Shown: positions 1 to 10,137, counted from the first letter of the stretch. The stretch: DNA of 64,000 nucleotides from Legionella gratiana (GCF_001467695.1 NZ_LNYE01000029.1:784190-848189); one strand, 5' to 3'. Made by a program: numbers and translations. The notes: generated from the sequence alone by a model not told the origin.

Positions 1-278
1 AATGATGTAGCATTTAGATGGGTATCAGTACAAAAAATCTATGTTTCACAGGACAGAATTTGCATGAAATGAAGTGTAATGGAATGATTTTTATCGGAAC
101 AAACTTTAGGAATGTCACCCTATAAATAATGACGCATTTGCTTTAGTCTCTTCTTAATATTAAATTTAACGAATAAATTATTTATTTAACGTTCGACTTA
201 AAAAGCATGGAAATGCCTTTTGCACCGTTAAACCCAGAAAAAGCGGGGATACTAGCATTTATATTTAAAGAGATTATT

Positions 279-1124
279 ATGGAAAATTATCAAATAACAC
301 GAATGACACGTGATGAAATTTCAACTGCTGTGGAATGGGCACGTCAAGAAGGTTGGAATCCGGGATTAAACGATGCCGAATGTTTTTATCACACTGATCC
401 CCAAGGTTTTTTTGCAGGTAAATTAAATGGCCAAATCATTGCCGTGGGATCAGCTGTAGTTTATGACGACCACTTCGCATTTTGTGGTTTTTATATCGTA
501 GACAAAAACTACCGCGCACAGGGGTATGGGATGCAGTTAACCCAAGCTCGACTTGCTTATACAGGTGATCGTAATGTTGGAATTGACGGGGTATTAGATA
601 TGATCGACAATTATGCACATATTGGTTATAAATTTGCGCATAATAATGCGCGATATGCCCTCAAGTACAAACCACTTCCTCTCAAGCCAGACCCGTTGGT
701 CGTAAACTTACAAACAGTACCCTTTGCACAACTCACACACTATGATCGTCATTTCTTTCCAGTGCCAAGACCTCAATTTCTTTCAGCATGGATCCAACAA
801 AATACCGCTTTAGCGCTTGGTTATGTTCAAGAAGAACAATTAAGAGGTTATGGAGTTATTAGAAAATGTTTTACGGGTTATAAAATAGGCCCTCTCTTTG
901 CAGACACCCCTTACATAGCAGAAAAACTATTTGAACAATTATCAGAATTTGCTCAAGACCAAACAATCTATTTAGATATCCCTGAAAATAATCCTTTGGC
1001 TATTGATTTAGTACAAAAATTTAGAATGTCTAAAGTATTCGCAACTGCAAGAATGTATTTAAAAGATGAGCCTAAACTCTCTATTCAAGGAATTTATGGC
1101 ATTACTACTTTTGAATTAGGATAA
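279..1124 (+). CDS. GNAT family N-acetyltransferase with C-terminal second domain
   Basis: A 281-residue protein that probably moves an acetyl group from acetyl-CoA to an unidentified amine. The N-terminal half is a GNAT fold: the stretch FYIVDKNYRAQGYGMQL (about residues 72-88) is the strand-plus-acetyl-CoA-loop motif (R/Q-x-x-G-x-G). The C-terminal half fits the second domain seen in YitH-type acetyltransferases (family knowledge). The frame is open from 207, but ATG 279 is preferred: it has the purine-rich AAAGAG upstream, and the GNAT domain begins right after it. The stop lies 3 bp before the next gene, a polysaccharide deacetylase, so the two are probably one transcript. Substrate unknown. 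Confidence 0.8.
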   Translation: MENYQITRMTRDEISTAVEWARQEGWNPGLNDAECFYHTDPQGFFAGKLNGQIIAVGSAVVYDDHFAFCGFYIVDKNYRAQGYGMQLTQARLAYTGDRNVGIDGVLDMIDNYAHIGYKFAHNNARYALKYKPLPLKPDPLVVNLQTVPFAQLTHYDRHFFPVPRPQFLSAWIQQNTALALGYVQEEQLRGYGVIRKCFTGYKIGPLFADTPYIAEKLFEQLSEFAQDQTIYLDIPENNPLAIDLVQKFRMSKVFATARMYLKDEPKLSIQGIYGITTFELG

Positions 1125-1127
1125 ATC

Positions 1128-2000
1128 ATGCGCGATTTAGTAGGTTACGGTCCTGAAGGAAAGGATCTTTTTTGGCCAAACAAAGCAAAAGTGGCCATTA
1201 ATTTTGTAATTAATTATGAAGAGGGCTCTGAATTAAGCCCAGCCAATAATGATTTAGAAGCTGAAACAAGTGGGGCAGATTTTCCTTTTATACCTAAAGC
1301 TAAAGGACAACGTAATCTGAGTATGGAATCATTTTATGAATATGGGAGTCGTGTAGGATTATGGCGCCTTTTACGTTTATTTGATTTTTATCAAATACCA
1401 CTTACATTTTTTGTTACTGGATATGCCTTAACTTTCAATCCTCTACTGGCAAATTATTTAACGCAACGGCATCATGATGTGGCCGGCCATGGATGGCGTT
1501 GGATAAACTATGCAAATGTTCCAAAAAAAATAGAAAGAGAGCACATTCTTTTATGCCTTGAAACCTTGGAAAAACTAACCGGACAAAGACCTAAAGGTTG
1601 GTATTCTGGTAGGCGAAGCGAAAATACGCGAGACTTATTACTCGAAATAGGTGGTTTCCTTTATGATTCGGATAGTTATGCAGATGATTTACCTTATTAT
1701 GTTGATAATCACCTCATAATCCCCTACTCTCTTGATTGTAATGACTTTAAGTTCACAACAACTCCAGGTTTTTATAGTACACAGGAGTTTTACGATCGAT
1801 TAATGAATACCTTTAACTATCTTTATCAAGAAAAAAGACCTGCTATTATGAGCGTAGGTTTGCATCCTCGCCTCAGTGGAAAACCAGATCGATGTATGAT
1901 GCTAAGGGACTTTTTAAATCATTTAGTACAACATAAAGACATTTGGATAACGCGACGAATCGATATTGCTCATTTTTGGCTCGAATTATTTCCTCTATAA
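1128..2000 (+). CDS. polysaccharide deacetylase family protein, PuuE (allantoinase)-like
   Basis: A 290-residue NodB-fold hydrolase. The N-terminal segment with YGPEGKDLFWPNKAKVAINF, the HGWRW motif (about residue 125) and the late VGLHPRLSGKPDR motif resemble the PuuE subgroup (non-homologous allantoinase or related amide hydrolases) more than chitin-oligosaccharide deacetylases. That would make it a cytosolic metal-dependent hydrolase of a C-N bond in a small cyclic or acetylated substrate; no signal peptide is visible. AGGA at 1118-1121 serves ATG 1128. It follows the GNAT gene with a 3 bp gap, which suggests that one acylates or recognises a compound the other processes. No other purine-catabolism gene is nearby, so the allantoinase reaction is not assured. 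Confidence 0.75.
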   Translation: MRDLVGYGPEGKDLFWPNKAKVAINFVINYEEGSELSPANNDLEAETSGADFPFIPKAKGQRNLSMESFYEYGSRVGLWRLLRLFDFYQIPLTFFVTGYALTFNPLLANYLTQRHHDVAGHGWRWINYANVPKKIEREHILLCLETLEKLTGQRPKGWYSGRRSENTRDLLLEIGGFLYDSDSYADDLPYYVDNHLIIPYSLDCNDFKFTTTPGFYSTQEFYDRLMNTFNYLYQEKRPAIMSVGLHPRLSGKPDRCMMLRDFLNHLVQHKDIWITRRIDIAHFWLELFPL

Positions 2001-2055
2001 ACATAGAACTGCATTATTATTCCTCTATTTTAACGTTTGTTTAGCGTCTCGTCCT

Positions 2056-2100
2056 TTAACCTAAAAAAGCAATTGAAGCTCAATTGCTTTTTTAGGTTAA
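2056..2100. terminator. perfect 21-bp inverted repeat, likely bidirectional terminator
   Basis: Arms 2056-2076 and 2080-2100 are exact reverse complements separated by a 3-base loop (AGC). Each arm contains a run of six A or T, so transcripts from either side end in a hairpin with a U tract. It lies between the convergent deacetylase gene (+) and flgD-like gene (-). The stop codon of the latter is inside the right arm. Confidence 0.85.
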
Positions 2101-2771
2101 ACGGATATTTGTCTTACGCGATCTAATGATATAGACCCAATTCCGGCAACATTCAATTTTAATCCTTCTCCATTTTGCCCGAGGCTTACACTATTCACAT
2201 TTACTAAAATCAGTGTTTGCAAGGGCATGTCTTTGCCTTCATAAACAGCGTACGCCTCAACCTTATATCTGCCTTCGTTAACCTTCTTGCCATTATCTCC
2301 GATTCCATCCCAATTGATCTGAAAAAAACCAGGTTCTGGTTTTTCTAAAGCAATTGTTTTTATATGCTCTCCAGATTCTGTATAAATAGAATGACGCAAC
2401 ATAGAAATACCCGGCAAAACATCAATGACAATCCTCACACAATTTTCAGTATCCCATCGAAAAATACTACTATCAACCAACACTTTACGTCCTACTAAAG
2501 CAGAGGCTTGTAATGCTTGATTTGACTGTAATGAAGTAGTCAGTTGTTGCAATGACTCTTGCATTTCTGTGCCCTGTTCATGAGCGGCAAATTGTGCCAA
2601 TTGAGACAAAAACTCATAATTAACTTGTGGTTGCATAAAATCGTGATCTTGGATTTGCTCCATCATTAAATGTAAAAAATCCTGTTCTCTCAAAGTTTTC
2701 TTTATTGAGGAATCAATTTGTTCTAATGAGGAACTTAATGTATCCGTTTCATTAAATGAATTTTTTGTCAT
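2097..2771 (-). CDS. flgD: FlgD-like flagellar hook assembly (scaffold) protein, orphan
   Basis: A 224-residue protein of normal FlgD length (E. coli about 230). The N-terminal region carries the FlgD signature LREQDFLHLMMEQIQDHD (about 27-44), followed by Gln-rich helices and VGRKVLVDSS. The middle has FlgD Ig-like/tudor features (FFQINWDGIGDNGKKVNEGRY, about 147-167). FlgD caps the growing rod/hook to let hook subunits polymerise. The start is clear: GGGGG lies just before ATG 2771. No other flagellar gene is in the window, whereas flgD normally lies in the flgBCDEFGHIJKL operon. It may be a second, diverged copy or a relocated gene. The MITE-like repeat at 2813-2986 lies immediately upstream. 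Confidence 0.8.
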   Translation of the reverse strand: MTKNSFNETDTLSSSLEQIDSSIKKTLREQDFLHLMMEQIQDHDFMQPQVNYEFLSQLAQFAAHEQGTEMQESLQQLTTSLQSNQALQASALVGRKVLVDSSIFRWDTENCVRIVIDVLPGISMLRHSIYTESGEHIKTIALEKPEPGFFQINWDGIGDNGKKVNEGRYKVEAYAVYEGKDMPLQTLILVNVNSVSLGQNGEGLKLNVAGIGSISLDRVRQISV

Positions 2772-2812
2772 TCTTTTCCCCCTTTATTCACTTAACTTTA
2801 AAGCACGTCACA

Positions 2813-3986
<1,174 letters not shown>

Positions 3987-4053
3987 CTTAAGTTGTTTTG
4001 ATTCAACCCGTAAGCAATGAAATGGACTCATACTCCCTCGCTTCTCTCTTCGC

Positions 4054-5373
4054 TTATTGAGAATGTTCTCTTACTCCGCTATTTATTGGTAAAACTACTT
4101 TCTTTAAACAAATCTTTGCTAACAATGCTGCAAAAGCATTTAATACACTCAAAATTAAAAAAATTTGTGGAATTGCTGCAGAAAAATGTAATAAAGCAAT
4201 AACCAGCAACGCTCCCGCGACCATAAACATAGAGTTGTATATATTATTGGTTGCAATCACTTGCGCCCTTGATTCTGGAGGACTCGCCACTTGTAAATAG
4301 GTATATAAGGGAACAATAAAAAGGCCTGCGCTAAAAGCTAGCATAAATAAATCAAATGCAATGCGCCAATGAACAAAGTGATTAAAAAAATTAATTAGAG
4401 TAAATACATTTTTCGGCTCATTTAAATGAGGTGTAGCCCAATAAAGATCCATTGAAAAACAAGTAAAAGCAAACATAGCCCAAGGAACGATAGGAAGATG
4501 TATTTGTCCTTTAAATATAAAATTAACGGTCAACGAACCACACGCAATCCCTATGGAAAACAACGCGAGAAATAATGCAAAAACTGTGTTATTAGCTCCT
4601 AAAACATAGTTTATATAATCAGGAAGCTTAGTAAGTATTACTGCCCCTAACAACCAAAACCAAGATAAAATCAAAATTGCGATTAAAATACCAAAATGTT
4701 CAGTAGCCTGCTTCAACATCCTATAAGTCACCCGCCAAATTTGTTTGTCTACTTCAATATTTACCGACTTTGAAGGAGCTTTGGGGATAAACAAACTTGA
4801 GATAAGCCCTGCAAGAGCAACTAGTATGGTTAAAAAAACAGCTATATAGGGTTTAGGACCATGGATCCCTATAGACAAAGTACCCATAGTAGTGCCCAAT
4901 AAAATAGCTATAAAAGTACTGGCATCAATTAAACCTGTTGCACCCAACAAATCTTTTTTAGGTAAATGATCAGGCAAAATAGCATATTTTATGGGTCCAA
5001 AAAAAGTTGAATGAACTCCCAAGCCAGTTAAAGTAGCCATCATCAAAAAAATACTTTCCCAATAAAGGGCAAAACTACCAATAATCATTAAAAATAATTC
5101 TAAAATTTTAATTACACGAGTCACTAGAGCTTTATCATATTTATCAGCCAATTGCCCTGAGGTCGCTGAGAAAAGAAAAAAAGGGATTATAAATAAAGCA
5201 CCCGCTATTGCTTGGTAAAACTCAGATTGAGCTTGATTATGAGCGAGATGATAACTAATTAAAGTAAGCATTGCTAATTTAAAAGCATTATCATTAAAAG
5301 CACCAAAAAATTGAGTCAGGAAAAAAGGCAAAAACTTACGTTCTTTCAAAAGGTAAAAAGTACTCCTACCCAT
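4054..5373 (-). CDS. MFS transporter, LplT-like (lysophospholipid translocator family)
   Basis: A 439-residue polytopic inner-membrane protein with about 12 hydrophobic segments. The N-terminal FLPFFLTQFFGAFNDNAFK and the HSTFFGPIKYAILPDHL block are typical of the LplT/Aas-MFS branch, which flips lysophospholipids inward for re-acylation. In some bacteria this domain is fused to acyltransferase and acyl-ACP ligase domains; here it stands alone and no aas gene is adjacent. The frame could begin at a GTG (5394), but GGAG eight bases before ATG 5373 supports the shorter start. It converges on hemF. The substrate is inferred from family only. Confidence 0.8.
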   Translation of the reverse strand: MGRSTFYLLKERKFLPFFLTQFFGAFNDNAFKLAMLTLISYHLAHNQAQSEFYQAIAGALFIIPFFLFSATSGQLADKYDKALVTRVIKILELFLMIIGSFALYWESIFLMMATLTGLGVHSTFFGPIKYAILPDHLPKKDLLGATGLIDASTFIAILLGTTMGTLSIGIHGPKPYIAVFLTILVALAGLISSLFIPKAPSKSVNIEVDKQIWRVTYRMLKQATEHFGILIAILILSWFWLLGAVILTKLPDYINYVLGANNTVFALFLALFSIGIACGSLTVNFIFKGQIHLPIVPWAMFAFTCFSMDLYWATPHLNEPKNVFTLINFFNHFVHWRIAFDLFMLAFSAGLFIVPLYTYLQVASPPESRAQVIATNNIYNSMFMVAGALLVIALLHFSAAIPQIFLILSVLNAFAALLAKICLKKVVLPINSGVREHSQ

Positions 5374-5489
5374 GTATAAAACTCCATTAGTCACACATAA
5401 TCGCCCATCCCATTGACTAAAAGATAGGAACGATTATGCTATTCTCACTTACGATATTAATCAATAAAATGAAGGTTTGGTCTATTCAC

Positions 5490-6335
5490 CTAGAGTGTGG
5501 AAGAAACAAGATGATTAGGCTTTAATATCAAGCGCCTAAGTGTATCATGAGCCTCTGTTTCACGTAAGAGTTTAGATAAGCCTATCTCAGAAATTTCATT
5601 ATCTGATAAATCAATATACTTGAGATTGGTGTTCCATTTTAATGCATTGGTAATGAGATAAACTCCTTCATCACGCAATTTATTGCTTTTAATATTTAGA
5701 TAGGTTAAAGCTCGAGATTCCTTAATCATAGCAGCAATTTCTTCTGCACATGCCTCATTCAAATTATTATATGATATATCCAAAACTTCTAATGAAGAAT
5801 GTTTCACTACAAAATGATGTAGTGCTTTCATTCCTTCTAAGCCAAAATCATTACAGCTTAACACCAGTTCTTTTAATTCCGTATTTGAGCTAATCGATTC
5901 TAATAAAAGCTGAACTCCGGAATCACGAAGCCAATTTAGTGATAAATCTAAAACCGATAACTTCTTCTTTTTTAAACATGAGAAAAAATCAGCAGGTATT
6001 TTGTCTCCGATCCAATTATCAATAAATTTAATGGTATTCAGTTTTCTACGGGGTAATGAATCAAATAAGTAGCGAATATCTTCAGTATCAATATGATTAC
6101 CATAAAATGAAATTTCATTAACTTTTGAAGCTAACTTTAAAATATCGTGTAAGGCTTCATAATCTTTATTATTTAAGTTGGAATGATCAATACTTATCTT
6201 TTTTATAAATTTGCAGCGCCTCTTTCCTTTTGATCGTAAGTACTTATTAAGATGAGAAAGAGCTAAATGATGCTGTACTTGTGCAAACTCTATTGACTCC
6301 AATTTTCCTTGTTCATGTCTTAATCTGATTGTCAT
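5490..6335 (-). CDS. leucine-rich repeat protein (RNase-inhibitor type), effector candidate
   Basis: A 281-residue protein made mostly of 28-29-residue LRRs of the ribonuclease-inhibitor type. Units such as LSVLDLSLNWLRDSGVQLLL, LKELVLSCNDFGLEGMKAL, LEVLDISYNNLNEACAEEI and LKYIDLSDNEISEIGLSKLL run from about residue 45 to 265. There is no signal peptide or membrane segment. The start is well supported by GGGGGGA before ATG 6335. Such eukaryotic-type LRR proteins are frequent Dot/Icm effectors in Legionella; no strict glutamate-rich C-terminal signal is visible here, so effector status is inference. A host protein-binding role is likely; no enzymatic domain is seen. Confidence 0.75.
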   Translation of the reverse strand: MTIRLRHEQGKLESIEFAQVQHHLALSHLNKYLRSKGKRRCKFIKKISIDHSNLNNKDYEALHDILKLASKVNEISFYGNHIDTEDIRYLFDSLPRRKLNTIKFIDNWIGDKIPADFFSCLKKKKLSVLDLSLNWLRDSGVQLLLESISSNTELKELVLSCNDFGLEGMKALHHFVVKHSSLEVLDISYNNLNEACAEEIAAMIKESRALTYLNIKSNKLRDEGVYLITNALKWNTNLKYIDLSDNEISEIGLSKLLRETEAHDTLRRLILKPNHLVSSTL

Positions 6336-6429
6336 ATTCCCCCCCGCTATAAATGGAACTACAATTTTAATTGTAGATGATATTCTGGGAGGGATCCGCT
6401 GATTATGAATTTTTAATAAGTTTCGTCAA

Positions 6430-7260
6430 TTAAATCTGTGCCATCAAACGGGTAAGTACATTTCCTGGTCCTACCTCTATAAAAATGCGCTCACCTTGAT
6501 TTTTTAAATAGCGAATGGTATCTGTCCAACGGACCGGATGTGTCATTTGTTTCACTAGGTTTTCTTTCGCCCTATCATTGGTATAAGGTTCTGCGGTAAT
6601 ATTTGCAATCACTTCGATTTGCAACGGTAAAAACTGAAAAGGTTCGATAAATTGTTTAAACTCATCCGCAGCTGCTTGCATGTATCGTGAATGAAATGCA
6701 CCACTGACTTTTAAAGGGACACACATCAAAGCTTCTTGAGCGAGTATTTCATTTGCCCTAGCTATATCTGCTGCGAGTCCTGAAAGAACAATTTGTTTCG
6801 GTGAATTAAAGTTAGCACAATCTATAGAATCTAATCCATTGATTTGCAACAATGATTTAATTCTGTCTTCTGCTAAATTAACCACTGCGAGCATCCCGCC
6901 TCCGCTGGCTTTGGCCATCAACTCACCACGTTTTTTCACCAGCTTCAAACCAGTCTCAAAATCAAAAACACCAGCAGCAAACAAAGCGGTATACTCCCCT
7001 AAACTATGGCCTATTAGATAATTAGGTGTTGGTTCTTCAGAAGCTCGAGCTAGAAAAGATAAAGCCTCGATAACATATAGTGCAGGTTGTGTATACTCGG
7101 TATTATTTAATTGCTGTTGTGGATCATCCAAACATAATTCTTTGAGAGAATACCCTAAAATTTCATCGGCTTGCTTGATTTGTTCGGGAAAATATGAAAA
7201 TAATTCAATTCCCATGCCTTTTATTTGAGAACCTTGTCCTGGAAACATATAAACAGTCAT
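6430..7260 (-). CDS. discrete malonyl-CoA acyltransferase (FabD / trans-AT type), orphan
   Basis: A 276-residue acyltransferase. It starts with the YMFPGQGSQ motif, has the nucleophile elbow GHSLGEY (Ser near residue 85), the GAFHS motif carrying the second catalytic residue His (about 190), and a C-terminal VGPGNVLTRL. It loads malonyl onto acyl carrier protein. AAGGAG precedes ATG 7260. FabD genes normally sit with fabH-fabG-acpP; here none of these is near. The compact size and the stretch THPVRW resemble stand-alone acyltransferases that serve trans-AT polyketide synthases. It may therefore serve an unlinked PKS; assignment between fatty acid and polyketide use is open. Confidence 0.8.
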   Translation of the reverse strand: MTVYMFPGQGSQIKGMGIELFSYFPEQIKQADEILGYSLKELCLDDPQQQLNNTEYTQPALYVIEALSFLARASEEPTPNYLIGHSLGEYTALFAAGVFDFETGLKLVKKRGELMAKASGGGMLAVVNLAEDRIKSLLQINGLDSIDCANFNSPKQIVLSGLAADIARANEILAQEALMCVPLKVSGAFHSRYMQAAADEFKQFIEPFQFLPLQIEVIANITAEPYTNDRAKENLVKQMTHPVRWTDTIRYLKNQGERIFIEVGPGNVLTRLMAQI

Positions 7261-7447
7261 TAATGCTCCTTTTCAAACGATAAATCCAAATGTATAAGCC
7301 ATAATAAAATAGAATTATCCATATTGTCATTAAATAAATTCGCCTACCCCTATCTGGTATTTGCCAGGAATTGCTCCACTTGATAAAAATAAAGTGGAAC
7401 TCAGTCAATTAATCTGTCTCTTGATCCTATCTCATCAAGAGACAGCT

Positions 7448-7603
7448 GCTTGCGCAGAGAGGGAGGGATTTCTCAATACCGTCGCCTTCCGCAAAAGCGG
7501 GAGGTCTAAAAGTAACCTATCTTTGCTCTAAACTTCACCTTGCAGTCATATGCTTACGAGACCCCCTGCTTACGCAGAGGGTGACGATGCTCTCAATACC
7601 GTC
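7448..7603. repeat. pair of imperfect 36-bp direct repeats with a hairpin between
   Basis: Segments 7448-7483 and 7568-7603 match at 28 of 36 positions and both end in TTCTCAATACCGTC or CTCTCAATACCGTC. Directly after the first is a hairpin-forming CCTTCCGC-AAAA-GCGGGAGG. The second copy abuts the point where capA-like coding sequence begins, so the repeats may mark a deletion or insertion scar. The rest of the 7261-7580 gap shows no gene. Confidence 0.5.
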
Positions 7604-7889
7604 TTCTGAGCATAAAGGATTAATCGCTTATTCCATGGGTAATTTTATTAGTGATATGAGTAATCCTTTTACTCGAATTGGACTCATCCAAGAATTATAC
7701 GTTTGGCGTAACTCGCAACAGACGACTCAATGGACATTGAGCCCAAGCAGGCTCACTCAAGTAGCAGATATAAAACATCCACGTACCGAATTACTTAAAA
7801 ATCCTCCACCAAAGGATCTTTATAAAGCTTATACCTACTACCAGCACTCTGTAAATGTACCATTTTTAGTAGGGAAGACTTTCGTTTGA
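7600..7889 (+). pseudogene. 3' remnant of a CapA / PGA-cap family gene
   Basis: About 95 residues open with EHKGLIAYSMGNFISDM, which matches the conserved C-terminal part of CapA-like proteins (poly-gamma-glutamate capsule synthesis, metallophosphatase fold), where the sequence reads roughly IxYSLGNFxFD. The remainder, to the TGA at 7887-7889, is a plausible C-terminal tail. The whole catalytic N-terminal region is absent: upstream there is only a repeat-containing non-coding stretch. The apparent ATG at 7581 lies in the repeat and has no ribosome site. Interpreted as the tail of a deleted gene. Confidence 0.6.
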
Positions 7890-7915
7890 GAAACTCAGAA
7901 TTGCATCAATGATTT

Positions 7916-8704
7916 TTAGGGCAAATAAATTGTTCCTTGCAAATAAAGATGAGCTGCTCCATAGAGAATAACTCGTTCGCCTTTGACCTCACATTGCAAT
8001 TTTCCTTGCCGCGCTCCACCTTGCACTGCATTAATTCGAGATTTTTGCAGTTGCTCAGACCAATAAGGTGCAATCACACAATGAGCTGAGCCTGTTACTG
8101 GATCTTCAGGAACATTGCATCCAGGGTAAAAACATCGTGAATAAACATCAGAATTTTTTCCTGGCGCCGTTAAAATCAAGCCTCTATAATCTAATTGAGC
8201 AATAGCATTCAAATTAGGTTCCGCCTCTTCCACCTCTTGTTGCTTTTCATAAACAAACATTAAATCAAACTGGCTTTTCAAAATGTGTAACGGTTTTTTT
8301 AAATTCAGCGCATGTAATTCTGGAAAATTTTCAATGGGAAAATAAGGTAATGCCGGAAAATCCATCATCAGTTCATTTCCATTTTTTCGAACAACAAGCT
8401 CACCACTTAAACAATTAAATTTTATCTCTTCTCCTTTGAATCCTAATTTCTCAAAAATAATATAGGCACTAGCAAGAGTTGCATGACCACACAAAGCTAC
8501 TTCTTCATTTGGTGTAAACCATCTGATATAAAATCCGTTTCCTTCGGGAATAAAAAAAGCAGTTTCTGAAAGATTGTTTTCTAAAGCAATATTTTGCATT
8601 TCTTGATCAGTAAGCCAACTCGTTAATGGACAAACGGCGGCAGGATTTCCCTCGAAAAGATTTGTAGCAAAAGCATCGATTTGATATATAGATAAATGTC
8701 TCAT
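7916..8704 (-). CDS. PhzF family isomerase / epimerase-like protein
   Basis: A 262-residue protein of the PhzF (diaminopimelate-epimerase-like) fold. Visible family motifs are QIDAFATNLFEGNPAAVCPL at the N-terminus, NNLSETAFF with the acidic catalytic Glu (about residue 46), VALCGHATLA (about 89-98) and the C-terminal EDPVTGSAHC. Members isomerise or epimerise small acids; most genomic homologues have unknown substrates and no phenazine cluster, which is the case here. AAGGGA precedes ATG 8704. The gene is alone, with a gap of about 280 bp to the cold-shock gene. Confidence 0.85.
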   Translation of the reverse strand: MRHLSIYQIDAFATNLFEGNPAAVCPLTSWLTDQEMQNIALENNLSETAFFIPEGNGFYIRWFTPNEEVALCGHATLASAYIIFEKLGFKGEEIKFNCLSGELVVRKNGNELMMDFPALPYFPIENFPELHALNLKKPLHILKSQFDLMFVYEKQQEVEEAEPNLNAIAQLDYRGLILTAPGKNSDVYSRCFYPGCNVPEDPVTGSAHCVIAPYWSEQLQKSRINAVQGGARQGKLQCEVKGERVILYGAAHLYLQGTIYLP

Positions 8705-8934
8705 GAGATCCCTTGAAAAATGAATAACAAGGAATACATATGAGGGATAATTTTAGAAAATTCAAGAGCACAATAAGTTAGCTTATAAAAAAATGGCACA
8801 AGCATACACTTTCGATAACAAACACATCCCTGTGACAGCTATTAATTAAGGCACAGCACGAACCGTTTACCGAAATAAAGATAAAATTCTATTCAAAATA
8901 GCTTTTCCTCTCCTTCGTTGCATGAAAAATAAAC

Positions 8935-8964
8935 ACCCGGGTTACGGCTGTCCTTAGCCCAGGT
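8935..8964. repeat. REP-like imperfect palindrome
   Basis: ACCCGGGTTA and TAGCCCAGGT flank a 10-base loop and pair along 8 of 10 positions (10 of 10 with G-U). It lies in the 310-bp gap between phzF-like and csp, downstream of csp. It could be a csp terminator or a dispersed palindromic unit. The rest of this gap (8705-9014) shows nothing else. Confidence 0.4.
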
Positions 8965-9014
8965 TTCATTTAACCGGCAGCGAGAGCTGAGAATACTTAC
9001 GTACCCCTTATTAC

Positions 9015-9230
9015 TTATTCAGTAATAATAGTAACGTCTTGTGCTTTTAAGCCTTTTGGTCCTTTATCAAGCACAAAGGATACAGGATCATTTTCATGAA
9101 GTGTTTTAAATCCAACACCTTGAATATCTTTGTAATGAACGAAGATATCATCACCATTCTCATTAATAATAAATCCAAATCCTTTTTTCTCATTGAACCA
9201 TTTTACATGGCCCGTTTCTCTTTGCGACAT
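9015..9230 (-). CDS. cold-shock domain protein (CspA family)
   Basis: A 71-residue single OB-fold nucleic-acid-binding protein. RNP1 (KGFGFI, about 16-21) and RNP2 (DIFVHY, about 29-34) are both intact. It acts as an RNA chaperone that melts mRNA secondary structure, usually at low temperature or growth transitions. The frame opens at 9266, but AAGGGGA before ATG 9230 and the family start at MSQRETGHVKWF support the shorter form. It is transcribed divergently from pyrE. A second, distinct csp lies at 46785-47000. Confidence 0.93.
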   Translation of the reverse strand: MSQRETGHVKWFNEKKGFGFIINENGDDIFVHYKDIQGVGFKTLHENDPVSFVLDKGPKGLKAQDVTIITE

Positions 9231-9336
9231 TAGCGATCCCCTTTGTCTTAAGCCTTTACAATCCAACTAGTACAGATGTTTATTTCCAGCATAAAAAATA
9301 CGTACTATTCCCAAGCTGGGTTATAATAAACATTTT

Positions 9337-9365
9337 CTATATGTACGAAATTCCGGTACATATAG
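9337..9365. promoter_or_regulatory. perfect 10-bp dyad between csp and pyrE
   Basis: CTATATGTAC (9337-9346) and GTACATATAG (9356-9365) are exact reverse complements around a 9-base spacer. It sits in the divergent csp/pyrE intergenic region, 87 bp before the pyrE start, and is not followed by a T tract. That favours an operator or RNA leader structure over a terminator. Its function is unknown. Confidence 0.5.
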
Positions 9366-9452
9366 ATTAGCATAGCAGTTTTTTATTGATTGTTAAGGAT
9401 TTTTTTAAAAAATTGCTATCTTTATCTTTTTTTTTTATATTGGAAATACATA

Positions 9453-10085
9453 ATGAATCATACAAAATCAGCTTTTATAAAATTAGCACTTGATTGTCAG
9501 GTATTAAAATTTGGTGAATTTATATTAAAGTCAGGGCGAAAAAGTCCCTATTTTTTTAATGCAGGTTTATTTTATCAAGGAAGCACTTTACGACAATTAG
9601 GTCAATTTTATGCAAAAACCTTGATCGAACATCATGCCCAATTAGATCATTTATTTGGCCCAGCCTATAAAGGCTTACCACTGGCTACGGCTACAGCTAT
9701 AGCCCTCTCTGAATTAGATAAAGAAGTAACCGTTACTTTTAATCGTAAAGAAATAAAAGATCATGGAGAAGGAGGCCAATTAATTGGCGCCCCTCTTACA
9801 GGTAAAACGGTGATTGTTGATGATGTTATAACCGCAGGCACTGCTTTTAGAGAATCTCAAGCTTTGATTAAGGAGCATGGTGGTCAGCTGACTGGAGTTA
9901 TCATTGCTTTAGATCGTTGCGAGCGTGGGTTAACAAACGAATCAACACTTTCTGAAATTAAAGCACAAGGTATTGAAGTTTACTCTATTATTACTTTATT
10001 TGATTTAATTGATTACTTAAAAAGCACAAATCAATACGAACAAGTAAAAAAACTGGAAGAATATCAATCAACTTATGGTTGCTAA
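9453..10085 (+). CDS. pyrE: orotate phosphoribosyltransferase
   Basis: A 210-residue cytosolic enzyme that joins orotate to PRPP to give OMP in de novo pyrimidine synthesis. The PRPP-binding motif [12 protein letters not shown] (about 120-131) is intact, with [11 protein letters not shown] and the flexible-loop [11 protein letters not shown]. The frame runs from 9390, but the family starts at [13 protein letters not shown], giving ATG 9453 with GGAA 8 bases upstream. Monocistronic. A hairpin at 10138-10167 may end its transcript. Confidence 0.95.
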   Translation: MNHTKSAFIKLALDCQVLKFGEFILKSGRKSPYFFNAGLFYQGSTLRQLGQFYAKTLIEHHAQLDHLFGPAYKGLPLATATAIALSELDKEVTVTFNRKEIKDHGEGGQLIGAPLTGKTVIVDDVITAGTAFRESQALIKEHGGQLTGVIIALDRCERGLTNESTLSEIKAQGIEVYSIITLFDLIDYLKSTNQYEQVKKLEEYQSTYGC

Positions 10086-10137
10086 AATGACTAGATAGAT
10101 AGATATCAATTCATCTTCAACTGTGAATCCCCCTTTA

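Noticed and set aside
1..72. Open frame at the left edge (24 codons to TGA)
   Set aside because: It could be the end of a gene starting before the window, but codons resemble nothing known and the sequence looks like ordinary AT-rich intergenic DNA.
4017..4202. Open frame on + opposite the LplT-like gene
   Set aside because: Lies antisense to a well-supported transporter gene and has low-complexity Leu/Lys composition; treated as a shadow.
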